The position numbers were made by a program, and so were the translations under genes. From Rhipicephalus microplus (Eukaryota; Arthropoda; Arachnida; Ixodida; Ixodidae): a DNA stretch of 64,000 bases. The stretch is taken from contig NW_027464601.1 in the NCBI RefSeq assembly GCF_043290135.1, positions 6,826,501 through 6,890,500 of the forward strand, read 5' to 3'. Below are positions 23,506-35,709 of this stretch, one piece after another. The notes under the pieces were generated by a model, which searched no databases, was not told the DNA's origin, and saw only the letters and a list, made by a program, of their open reading frames with translations. Within the stretch, counting starts at the first letter, position 1. Each line of letters begins with the position of its first letter.

Positions 23506-25004
23506 CGTAACTTTCCAAAGGTTGGTGCAAAAATGCGTCAAAATTAGATTGTTTTTATTGAAAACAGTTTATTGCCCAAAATTTACAAGCATTAAGCAAC
23601 AATTAGTGTATTATTTATTATAGTGCTCATTGTTATTATTCATCCAAGGAAATGTACTGAAAAGGAACAAAAAACATGAAGTTAGAACTCTGCAATTTCT
23701 TTATAGAGGATAACTGATTTTCAACGAAATCTCGCCCTATATATAACAATTATTTGTGTCTAAAGTTACCTCATATCTTTTATGTAATAATGACAGTATT
23801 GTGAGCAATTGTCATTTCGCATCTATCTTCGTCCTTTTTCATGTTGTGCTGTTTTGTTGCCCTGTTCGTCATGCACTTAGAGAGCAACTCTTAAGATTTT
23901 TTGATCTCGTCAAGGTAATGGTGTTTCTATGTTTATGAGACACTTGTTACGAGCCCATTAACTGAAACTCTCAAAAAATTCAAAAACATTTTATTAAGCA
24001 AAAAATTGCAAAACCAAAACCGAAAATTCAACCAGCGGCCTGCCTGCGTGTGATATACAATTTGGTAAGAACCGGAGGCCGTATACTGGTCCTGCCGGCG
24101 CATAATGTGGAAACTGTGCAAGCAGGACCAGCGAAGCACTGGCCAAACACCACAAAGGAAGGAAGAAAAATATCTTGTGCTTTAGCCGTGCCAAACACCA
24201 CCGCCGTCGCCTTGTGGCCAGTACAATAAACGCTGTAGCAGCTAAAGTAGCGATATCACCGGTTGCGTCACTTCCGTTCACATGCCAAACAAGACGTCAC
24301 ACAGACAGTGTTGACAGTAATTCTGGCAAGCGAGGTGAGCTTTTTGATGCAATCTTTAAAATTAATTTAAGAACAATCAGTGCATCTCTCAAGGCTGTAG
24401 TTCGGCATAAATGACAGAAATATGCAAAGGAACGTACCCGGCTGATTTGATTGAGAGCCACGGACCTCAAGAAGTCGTAAGAGGTGGCCATTAAGGGCAC
24501 CATTCCCATGGTATTTAAGAAATTCTTGCCTGTCCAAGATATAGAAAAGTCTCTAGATGCAATTGTAGAGGCTTAAGCTGTCTGGGTTTTCTGAGGACAA
24601 TTTGGCTAGGCTGACTGGAAGGGTTCTGCAGGACGCCAAAGCGCAGGCAAGCGGTTTAGAGCATGGTACGGGTTTAAAGAAATTTCGTGCAACCAGCATT
24701 CCGTACTTATTTGGTGTCTGACACCATTAAAAAGTCCGAGTGAGGTAAAGATTCAACGTTATCCTTTCGCCTAGCAACCGTTTAGGCAACATTTGCGCGG
24801 CGGTGGAAAGGGCGTTCGATGGTGAGAATCGAAAGAACAGATTTTACCAGGTCAAGCACTGGGCCAAATAGGTCGATTACGCTGTTGGTGTGGTGTACGA
24901 GATTCTGCTTTCATGTGTCAAGTGTTATGTTTGACAAACGAGACATTGTACAAATAAAAAGCTTGTGGATCACAAAGCTTCTATGAAAGAACAGCAGTTG
25001 ATAG
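23506..25004. other. Unassigned DNA
   Basis: About 1.5 kb with nothing recognised. An AATAAA lies near 24,953, without a coding unit in front of it. Confidence 0.3.
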
Positions 25005-25252
25005 ATGATTGATTTGATTGATATGTGCGGTTTAACGTCCCAAAACCACCATATGATTATGAGAGATGCCATAGTGGAAGGCTCCGGAAATTTCGACCAC
25101 CTGGGGTTCTTTTACGTGCACCCAAATCTGAGCACACGGGCCTACAACATTTCCGCCTCAATCGGAAATGCAGCCTCCGCAGCCGGGATAAGAACCCACG
25201 ACCTGCGGGTCAACAGCCCAGTACCTTAGTCACTAGACCACCACAGCGGGGC
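25005..25252 (-). mobile_element. Ruka-type SINE, copy 5
   Basis: Full-length reverse copy. It has an extended GATTGATTTGATTGATAT tail at left and the head ending ACAGCGGGGC at right. The B-box side is altered (GGGATAAGAACCC). Confidence 0.94.
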
Positions 25253-25964
25253 AAAGGGCGAGCAGTGTTCCAACCTTTATTTGTCTTGTAGTGAATGCGG
25301 CTGCGCACCCCCGTTTTGCGATATGACAGTAAAATCTAAACTGAGGGATAGGGTAGCGTGGGAAATCGAAGAAGCGCATTTTATCAACAAAGCAGCTGAT
25401 TCATGTGCCGCGAAACTCTCGATCATGCTACTTGTCACTGATGTAGCTTTCCTGGAATCACGTCAATAATGCAATTTGTCTGCTCGTCTATTGATTTCTC
25501 TAACATGTGTTCAAGCAACGCTTATAGGTAAGTGTGTTTGTTCCAATAAATTTTCAATTAGTGTGCGCTGTTTCTAGATGTCTTCTTTTTGTACTTCAAT
25601 TTTTCGCCCACCTCTGTTAATATCTTCTTAAAGAGTACTTTAACTCGAACGGTGGACGGTGCCAGCAATTCCAAGGGTAGAAATTTAGTGAAGCTTGAAG
25701 CAAACTGTGCTTGGTACTAAGTCCGGCGTTTGAGCCGTATGTCAGAAATTTGACGTTCGCTGAAATGGTATTATTCGTTAATTTAGGAGAGTTCAAGAAC
25801 CTCAAATTACGATGCCTCCTCAGCTGACATCTATCCTGCTAGCTTGAGCTTCTCTCTCAACAGGCCGCAGTGGTTGCCCAATTCAGCATTTTTATTCCGG
25901 CTAGCCCACTTATGGGTTTGGTCTATTTTCGAGTTGTAGCGCTTTTCTTGTAGTTAAGGCTCTA

Positions 25965-26250
25965 AAAGCTAGGTCATTGACGTATAAGCTTGCTTTCAAT
26001 TTCGCAGCTGTTCTTTCGTAAATTAGTTCCACCTGACTTACGTAATGTTTAACGTGGCCGATAACAGGAAACGGCTTGTGTAAGTGCCGTATGGAACTCT
26101 GTTCATTGTCATTTTTCTTATTTTCGGCAGCAATTTTCTTGATGACGGTAGTTCCTCAAACAGATTTGTACCAATGACAATTTGTAGAAACGCCTTCTGC
26201 AAGTCTGCTGTGATTACTATAGAGAGAAGGCGAAACCTGACGAAAACCTT
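25965..26250 (-). pseudogene. BEL/Pao reverse transcriptase, catalytic part
   Basis: After the MITE the frame resumes with VITADLQKAFLQIVI, the first catalytic Asp motif, then MNRVPYGTYTSRFLLSATL, the VPFGxxxSPFLLxATL block. The second catalytic motif YVDD reads YVND at about 25,973-25,984. That is loss of one catalytic Asp. Confidence 0.7.
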
Positions 26251-26252
26251 AA

Positions 26253-26848
26253 AGGGGTCCTGCAAAACTTTTCGAGCATTTTCAGAAAACCCTGTCGATC
26301 GGTGGTAGAGGGTCTCGACAACACGCGAGCCAAATATAATAGCATAACAAGTGGCCTGGAGTTCACAATAAATTATCAAAGTCAGCTAAAAATTGCTTCC
26401 GCTTCTCTCTACAAATCACGTTATATGCGCAAAAATCACACGTCAACGACTCATTCATCAGTCATTGGCTGATTTGAACATGACGCGCTCGCTCGTTATT
26501 GAGATCGCCACGGGACGCGATCTCTGTGTGCGTGAGCGCCATGTTCAACATGGCATGCACGCGCAAAGAGCACACTAGAAAAGCCGTGCATTCGAAGAAA
26601 AAAAGGGCTCAAGGTCGCGAAGCGTGCATGACGTTTTTCTGCGGCCCTCACATCTCTCCCAGCTTAGCTTTCAGCGCTTTTGTCGGGATGAGGGAGGAGA
26701 GAATGCAATTGCAGCATGCGACAAACCTTTGTAACTACACTCGTACTGGACGGATTCTTAAAGTTTTCGCAGCGTTTAATTTGTGAGGCAATAAGCTCTT
26801 CCAGTGAGTTCATTGCATAGTCAGTTTTAAAAGTGTTTCAGGGCCCCT
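26253..26848. mobile_element. 596-bp MITE with TTAA duplication
   Basis: The left end AGGGGTCCTGCAAA and the reverse complement of the right end, AGGGGCCCTGAAAC, form an imperfect terminal inverted repeat. TTAA flanks both sides (26,249-26,252 and 26,849-26,852). There is no coding frame of note. TTAA targets are typical of piggyBac-type transposases, so a non-autonomous piggyBac-like element is the best guess. It lies inside BEL/Pao pol and so is younger than that element. Confidence 0.75.
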
Positions 26849-27312
26849 TTAAACAGGTCAGCAGAGAGATAAGGACCCTTTTCAAGTTCTTTGTTGACAG
26901 AGCTAGCTCCTGATCCATGCGGTTAAGCGTTAAAGACTACGGGAAGTCTCGTCATCATAGATGTCTCGCGGAATACCTCTCGATGTGTCTTGTAATAGAG
27001 ATGCTCTAGATCAGAATGGACATCAACTTCTTCAGCATGACCGTTCATTTCATATTGCCTGATAATCTTATCGTAGGTTCTCATGGCTTCGTCATTTGAT
27101 GGCAGCCACCTAGCGAGTCCATGAAACCTCGAAATGGCTACTTTACGATTGTCGAACATGTAGAAAAAAGGCGCTTTCCAATGCAACGCATATAGGTAGC
27201 GTCCTTTCCGAAGAACAGCAATATAGTTGAACTTTTCACAAAGATCTGGGTCGCACTGAGACGTTGGCATTTTAAAAACTCCGATAACATCGAGCTTCCT
27301 AAATCTTTGCAC
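26849..27312 (-). pseudogene. BEL/Pao reverse transcriptase, N-terminal part
   Basis: The frame contains FDNRKVAISRFHGLARWLPSN, YDKIIRQYEMNGHAEEV and REVFRETSMMTRLPVVFNA. These correspond to the linker and first RT motif of BEL/Pao pol (NxxLA..RL..L, Y..I..Y...GH.E.V, KVRVVFDAS). It is interrupted on its downstream side by the MITE at 26,253-26,848. Confidence 0.7.
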
Positions 27313-27595
27313 AGAGAAGGCGACCTGGCAATCTTATGGGAACCTGTTCTAAGAACACATATTTGAGGGCTTGCTTTTTTGTACTCACTTTCACGTGAGA
27401 GCGTACAGCCCAACTTTGGGCTGATGGCGAGTAAAGGAAGATTTTCTTCGTCCCACTTTACTCGTGCTTGGCATCAACTTTCACAGCTGTTCTGATCTAT
27501 TGAGGACACTCACACCAGGCTCACAATTTACACTCGGGTACGCAACTGCATCGTCCAAATGCTTCCCTTCTTTTTCGATGGCTTGAAGAAGATGA

Positions 27596-27877
27596 CTATG
27601 ACTTCATGCTACAGTCATTTCCCCACAACTCACAAATAAAGGACACATCTATAGCTTCAATGTCTAATGTAAGGTTGTCGTGCTGACTGCGAAGCGTGAA
27701 CTTGATGACCTCGAATCGCCGGGTCATGTCACTGGCTCTACCAAGAGCACGGATGGCAAGTTTGGTATCGGCCAAAACTAGTAGGCTTAGCTTGAAAGCG
27801 CTGCTCTCAGTGACTAATGTTCGCTGGCTTCCACTGTTGAGAGCACCGCGTATATAGCAACAACATGACGAGATCAT
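27596..27877 (-). pseudogene. BEL/Pao protease remnant
   Basis: The reading LNSGSQRTLVTE matches the BEL/Pao protease motif DSGSQRTFV, with the catalytic Asp replaced by Asn. A later TLRSQHDNLTLDIEAIDV matches the family as well. The change alone would inactivate the enzyme. Confidence 0.65.
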
Positions 27878-28559
27878 TATTCAAGCTCAATATGTCTAGT
27901 GTAAAACGTCACTGATCAGTCAGGGAGATGAAGTTTCCAGAGTGAAAACTCGCACCGTAGCATTCGGTTTCTTTTCAGCATTAATCGGTGATGATGTTGC
28001 CGAACTAAGACAATTGCAAATCAAGGGGGCGTGTCTGCGCTTGCATGTCTAGCATAGCGATCTCTGTTGGCAGTCGCCTGCAAGTTGTCATTTTTTCATA
28101 CACCGCTGAAAACATCGACCACCTGTAGCGAGTCTGTTCCGTTTCTCTGCAAAGGCCATGCCACTTATGCAGTCATCCGTCTTGTGATCGGTAGCAGAGC
28201 AGAAAAAAACAAGGTGGGGGTGTATTGTGCTGAAGAACCGGTGCTGCCAGAGTCACATATGGTTTCTTGAATGATCAGTTGAATACTGAAACGTTGTTGT
28301 CCGATGTCTTTAGAAAGCTGTTCATTGACGAAGTCTTTTCTGTACACTCAAAACTTACTCCGCAGAAACTTCATCATTTGCTTAAGTGCCTCATCAGAGG
28401 AAGCCTGGCTGGTTTTCGTCGCGTTCTCCATATATTCCTTCTCTGTAGTATTCTACAACGATAACATTTGGTATTTTTTAAGCAAGCTTCATTCAGCATA
28501 GCCAGGCACGAAGACTCTGTGATTTCAAGACTATGCAGTTCCCTCCTATTCAGATTTAC

Positions 28560-29330
28560 GGTGTCTTGCGCAGAGCAGTGAGACCACTCGCTATTTTCAC
28601 CTATTTAAGCGTGCGGAAGTTCTTCAAGTGTTTGTGCTGAACATTTTTTTTCTGAACTGACGTTTCGCAATTTCAAGCGCATCATCATAACAACAATCTG
28701 CCGCCTGAATACTTGCGACGGCTTGAGCTGTAGCTCCATCCAGTAGTGAGACCAAGTAGTGAAAACAGTCTGTGTTGGATAGCCTTGGGTTCTCGTGCAC
28801 AAAATGGAAGAATATAACTCAAAAATGTTCCACTTGGTCACGGCCCCGTCAAAAAAAGAAGGTATAACTAGAGAAGTCGTGCCCCGAACTCACGTTCTGG
28901 AAGTCGTTTCTGTCCGCTGGCTGCAGTCTTACTGGATTTTGTGCCCATGGCTTAAGTTGTAGACGACACCGGCGTACCAGAGGTCTTCAGAACGTATTGC
29001 TCCTCTCGCCGTCATCGTATTGCATGATCACCTCATACTCGTCTGCCCCAAAGTCGTCCGTCATCAGGGCTTCAGCCTTGCTGTTCAAGGCTTGAAGCTC
29101 CAAGTTGCAGGCACGAAGACGGCCGTACCGTTTTCGAAGTCGAGAAAGCTCAATTTGTCCGACTGAAGAACCTGACAGATCTCGTTAATTATTTTTATAT
29201 TCATCGTTCACCATGAGGCCCACTGCTTTTTTGCCCGCTCTATGCCCGTCTAGCCCGAAGCGCAGCTGATTGTCAACGATGTTGATCATGATGAAAATCC
29301 TTGTTAATCTGGCACACACCCTCAAAAGGA
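28560..29330 (-). pseudogene. BEL/Pao gag remnant
   Basis: Translation gives VHENPRLSNTDCFHYLVSLLDG, followed by TAQAVASIQAADCCYDDALEIAKRQF. This is the characteristic (H)ENPxLxxxxKFxYLxxxLxGxA block of BEL/Pao gag. Stops occur upstream and downstream. A coiled, glutamate-rich segment precedes it. Confidence 0.65.
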
Positions 29331-29423
29331 GATCGGCCAAGAACTGAGTGGCAGAATCTTTAAGTAAGGGCTTATGTGTTTACAAGAACAAAGCAATTTT
29401 GAACTGAAAAAAAGAAAAAAAAA

Positions 29424-29437
29424 GATATATATATATA

Positions 29438-29509
<72 letters not shown>
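29424..29509. repeat. (AT)n microsatellite
   Basis: Almost pure AT dinucleotide tract of about 85 bp, with one TTTA interruption. Confidence 0.95.
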
Positions 29510-29511
<2 letters not shown>

Positions 29512-29789
29512 GAAAGGCCGAAATCAAAAAAGGAGTATATCTGAGCAGGGATCGATGCAAGCTGTCAGATGCGATTTGAGACAGAGGTAATAGTGGGTCT
29601 AAAGCGAATAATATATATCAAAAAGGCATTTTTACATGACAATCTCTTTGTTTCAATTATATAGTCAAATACCGCAGAGCAGACGTCCCTATGTGAATAA
29701 CCAAATTTATGTTACCAAACGATAATATTACTACCACATTTAACTCTAATCCGAATTTTTCAAGTGGAGCTACAAGGTATTTTTTTCGA

Positions 29790-30130
29790 AAATAAGAATA
29801 TCAGTTGCAGAATAAAAAGAAATGATCTGTTGTTTCCATTTTTTCGCAAATATGACATGAAGGTGACCCCTTTTGACCAACTTTATGTATATAATCAATT
29901 AGTTGTGGAATTCTACAACGTGAGCGTGTTCTCTTTTCCTGAACGTTCTCTTCTTCGTCGTTCTCGAAGTCCTTCGAGGCGCGTTCTATTATGGCTGGAG
30001 GTTCAAACAATTTTCCAGATCCTTGGATCCGACACCACATCCAAACAATCCACCAGATACGGTGTTGGGCGAGGCAATTTACAGCATGGCCTCCAATCGT
30101 CTGGAAGGGTCTAATAGAAGTCACGTTTCG
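29790..30130 (-). pseudogene. LINE ORF2 C-terminal fragment
   Basis: The minus-strand frame ends IHKVGQKGSPSCHICEKMETTDHFFLFC. It resembles the cysteine-histidine finger (CxxC...ET..H...C) near the end of many LINE reverse transcriptases. No RT core is nearby, so the clade is not assigned. Confidence 0.4.
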
Positions 30131-30418
30131 CGACTACCAACACACATTACTTGGTATTATGTTTTGGCGAATTTCAATATTGCGTGAAGGCTACAATCTT
30201 CGATGTGGAATTTGCAAGTTATCTTGGAGACGCCTTCTATTCCACCATCACGAGATATTTCAACGACGCTACTACAAAAAGTGTTTTCCTTGAGCTCGTG
30301 CTTCTACTTCTAATGTGTGTGATTTATTAGTGTATCTTTTAATGGAGACCCAATTCGTATCTAACCCTCAACAGCTGCTAAAGTATTCTCGATAGAATAA
30401 AAGTGACATCCATTTATT

Positions 30419-30560
30419 AAATGCGAAGCTATTATTTGCGTGCTGCGAGCATGTTCGGCATCTATCTACGTATCTATCTATCGATCCATCTATCTAGCTG
30501 CTTACGCTTGGGTGCTCTCGTAATCATCCCCCTAACTTGGCGGCAATCTAAATTATTATG
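30419..30560 (+). repeat. Microsatellite-led repeat leader (family M-like)
   Basis: The order is ATGCGAAGCTATT...TTGCGTG...TTCGGCATCTATC, an interrupted (CTAT)n tract, then TAGCTGCTTACG. It parallels the start of family M copy 3 at 42,690-42,760 (ATGCGAAGCATTTCTTAGCG...CGGC...TATCTATCTAGCTGCCTA). The body that follows differs, so it may be a sister family sharing the leader. Confidence 0.5.
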
Positions 30561-30665
30561 GAAAAGTAAGATGGTTTGACAAATTGGACACGCTGCTGAA
30601 TGCTTTAATAAAGTGACAATACCATTACGTATACTGTCAAACCCCTACCGCAAGAGAGAGGTACA

Positions 30666-30900
30666 GCCCCGCCGCAGTGGTCTAGTGGCTAAGGTACTCG
30701 GCTGCTGACCCGCAGGGCGCGGGTTCGATTCCCGGCTGCCGCGGCTGCATTTCCAATGGAGGTGGAAATGTTGTAGGCCCGTGTGCTCAGATTTGGGTGC
30801 ACGTAAAGAACCCAGGTGGTCGAAATTTCCGGAGTCCTCCACTACGGCGTCTCTCATAATCATATGGTAGTTTTAGGACGTCAAACCCCACATATCAATC
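30666..30900 (+). mobile_element. Ruka-type SINE, copy 6
   Basis: Full-length, with an intact A box and a B box GGGTTCGATTCC, the best-preserved internal promoter of the nine copies. It lacks one T in the GCACGTTAAAG block. It ends CCACATATCAATC about 60 bp before the RTE LINE. Confidence 0.95.
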
Positions 30901-30964
30901 AAGACAGAGGTACAATCGCCGGGGTGGGTATGTGCCAGCTGGTATGTCGGTATTTACCACAGTT

Positions 30965-32467
30965 TATTGACACTTCAGAAAAGCCTTGAAGAGCATGCAA
31001 AGAGACGAGGCTCCTGGTGAAGATCAGGTAACATCTGATCTGCTGAAAGATGAAGGACAGATTGTCTTAGAAAAACTAGCCACCTTGTTTACAAGGTTTC
31101 TCCTGGCGGGAATAGTACCAGAATCTTGGAAGAATGCTAACACCGTCTTCATACATAGGAAAGGAGATGACAAAGACTTCAAGAATTACAGGTCGCTATG
31201 CTTGCTCTCCGCAGTATACAAGCTATTCACAAAGATGATTGCTAACAGGTTTAAGACAACACTGGAATTCAATCAGCCAAAAGAACAAGCAGCATTTCGA
31301 GCAGGCTACTCAACAATCGACCACATTCATACTATCAATCAGGTAATAGAGAAATGCTCAAAATATAACCAACCTCTATACATAGCATTCATAGATTACG
31401 AGAAGGCGTTTCATTCAGTAGAAATATCAGCCGTCATGCAGACACTGCGGAATCAGGGCATCAATGAAGTATATAAAAACATCCTGGAAGAAATCTACAG
31501 GGGATCAACTGCTACCATAGTGCGTCATAAACAAAGCAACAGAACACCAATCAAGAAGGATGTAAAACAGGGGGATACAATCTCCCCCATGCTATTTACC
31601 GCGAACTCACAAGAGCTTTTCAGATGCCTAGAATGGGAACAGCTAAAAAAATAGTTAGTAAAGAGTACCTCAGAAACCTGCACTTCACCGATGATATTGC
31701 ATTGCTGAGTAACTTAGGGGACAAATTGCAACTCATGATTACGGTGTTAGACAAGGAGAGTAGAAAATGGGTCTTAAAATTAATCTGCAGAAAACGAATG
31801 TAATGTACAACAACCTCGGAAGAGAGCAGCGCTTCGAGATAAGTAACGGTGCACTTAGAGTCGTACAAGACTTTGTCTACTTAGGACAGGTTGTAATGGC
31901 GGAGCCGAACGACAAGATTGAAGTAATTGGAACAATAAGAACGGGGAGAAGCACACTTGGTAAGCAGCCTCAAATCCTGACAGGTAGAGTGCTAGTATCC
32001 CTCAAGAGAAAGGTACATAACAGCTGCATCTTGCCGGTACTTAGGTGCGGAGCAGAAACCTGCAGACATACAAAGAGGGCTCATCTTAAATAAAAGACGA
32101 CGCAGCGAGCAACGGAAAGGAAAAAGGTAGGTGTAACCTTGAGAGACAAGAAGAGAGCAGAGTGGATTAGGGAACAAACGAAGGTTAAGGATATAATAGT
32201 TTAAATCAAGAAGAGGAAATGGACATGGGCCGGGCATGTAGCACGTAGACAGGGTAACCGCTGGTCATTAAGGACAACTAACTGAATTCCCAGAGAAGGC
32301 AAGCGGGTTAGGGGAAGACAGAAGGTTAGGTGGGCAGATGACATTAAGAAGTTTGCGGGTATGAATTGGCAGCAGCAAGCACAGGACTGAGTTGACTGGC
32401 GGAACATGGGAAAGGCCTTTGTTATGCAGGGGACGTAGTCAGGCTGATGATGTTGATGATGATGATT
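30965..32467 (+). mobile_element. RTE-clade LINE, 5'-truncated
   Basis: Contains the RT half of an RTE (BovB-like) element, followed by its C-terminal domain and a short-repeat 3' tail. The tail is (TGATGA)-type (TGATGATGTTGATGATGATGAT at 32,446-32,467, here in pieces), typical of RTE elements, which end in short tandem repeats rather than poly(A). The endonuclease and RT start are missing, as expected from abortive reverse transcription. Confidence 0.8.
30986..32440 (+). pseudogene. RTE reverse transcriptase remnant
   Basis: The first frame (to 31,654) holds MQRDEAPGEDQVTSDLL, PESWKNANTVFIHRKGD, KNYRSLCLLSAVYKLFTKM, QPKEQAAFRAGYSTIDHIHT, FIDYEKAFHSVE and VKQGDTISPMLFTA. A frame change near 31,650 precedes the catalytic box, which reads FTDDIALL instead of FADDIVLL. 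A third frame at 31,767-32,093 holds GLKINLQKTNVMYN and FVYLGQVV. A fourth part near 32,210 reads KRKWTWAGHVARR, the conserved W-WAGH end motif. At least three breaks make it non-functional. Confidence 0.8.
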
Positions 32468-33560
32468 GACATTAAGTATCTAGTCAAAAACGTCTAAAAC
32501 ACACATGGGTAATTTAAAAGCGTGAGCGTTAGGCGAAAACTCACATAGATAGAGTGCACCAGACAAATGCAAAAAATAAATGTCAGGGTCTCAGCAGAAA
32601 TATTATTCTATCCCAGAGCTACGCCAAGACTGGGAAGTACTTTTCAAACATACCCTAATGTTCGTGAAACGTAAGTAGTGATTGCAGTGCTCGCTATACC
32701 TTTTAAACATTAAATATGTACTCGTATGATTCAGCTGTCACCTGAGGTTAACGCGAATTTCAGTTATGCTGCACCCGCTGAAGTTAATTTATGTAGCTTC
32801 GTCTATCCTTGCCAGAACCAGCGCTTCATATCAGCTTATCGCGTCTTCTGTTACTCATGTGCCTGTTGGCATAGTCGAGTAAGTGCAAACAAATGGTTAT
32901 ATAAACTTTTGCGACAGTTCAACATGTATTTATGCATGTAGAATTCTTACGTATATTTAGCGCCTTTTCATAACCTATCATTGAATAAAAATTTACAACA
33001 AGGTCACCTTCCGTCCGCATGCTTCGCATAACGTCGATGCGATGCCGAAGGTACGTAGGTTTTGCCGAATTTTTGTTATTCTCAGATAAGTTAGCAAAAT
33101 GCTTACTTTTTTAACGCGCCCTAACTAGACCAAAGCTCCGAGAGGAATAGAAAACTAGCTCACTGACGAAAGAGCCGAATGATATTCGACTTTCCGAAAT
33201 ACCTTGAGTTCTCCGATATAGCGCTTGTTGCTTACCTGGGTAATGTTAATCAGAGGCGTGTGAGCTGGGCGATAAAGGTGTAGATATTGAGGCTGCCCAG
33301 TTTCGTGAGGTATCTTTCTCGGTGCGGGGTCAAAACTTGTCGACATAGCGAAGCCATCTCTCAAGTTTCGAACGTACACGTAAAATGGATGGTGCCCCTT
33401 TAAGTCTTTCCGTCTCCCGTAGTTTATTTTCTTTGCTTTGCCACCAACGTATAGTCCTAGTTCGACACTGAGAAAAAAGAAAAGCGCGAAATTGAGTGAA
33501 GTCCCACTTGTTTCAAAGTTTTTTTTTTCAATGAGTTTTTGGAAAAAGAACGGCGATTGC
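32468..33560. other. Unassigned spacer
   Basis: No recognised gene or repeat. A GTGCCCCTTTAAG string near 33,391 resembles a MITE end, without a visible partner. Confidence 0.3.
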
Positions 33561-33798
33561 GCCTAACCGTGGTGGTCTAGGGGCTAAGGTACTCGGCTGC
33601 TGACCTGCAGGTCGCGGGGTCGAATCCCGGCTGCCACGGCTACATTACCGATGGAGGCGGAACTGCCGTAGGCCGTGTTCTCAGAATTGGGTGCACGTTA
33701 GAGAACCTCGGGTGGTCGAAATTTCTGGAGCTCTCCACTACCTAATCTGTCATAATCATATCGTGGTTTCGGGACTTTAAACTTCATGTATGAATCAC
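33561..33798 (+). mobile_element. Ruka-type SINE, copy 7
   Basis: Full-length and old. The head is recognisable (GTGGTCTAGGGGCTAAGG, GGGGTCGAATCCC). The body and 3' end carry many changes, including a shortened GGCCGTGTTCTCAG block and an eroded TTCATGTATGAATC tail. Confidence 0.9.
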
Positions 33799-35673
<1,875 letters not shown>

Positions 35674-35709
35674 ATCGCCCTCCACAGAAAAAGGCGCCAT
35701 CCTGGCGGA

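Larger units (their letters stand above)
25600..29330 (-). mobile_element. BEL/Pao retrotransposon relic
   Basis: The order on the minus strand is gag, zinc-knuckle region, protease, then reverse transcriptase, as in BEL/Pao elements. Every part carries stops or frame changes. A 596-bp MITE interrupts the RT part. No LTR pair was found, and the left end (3' half: RNase H, integrase) was not recognisable. An (AT)n tract lies just upstream at 29,424-29,509. Confidence 0.7.
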
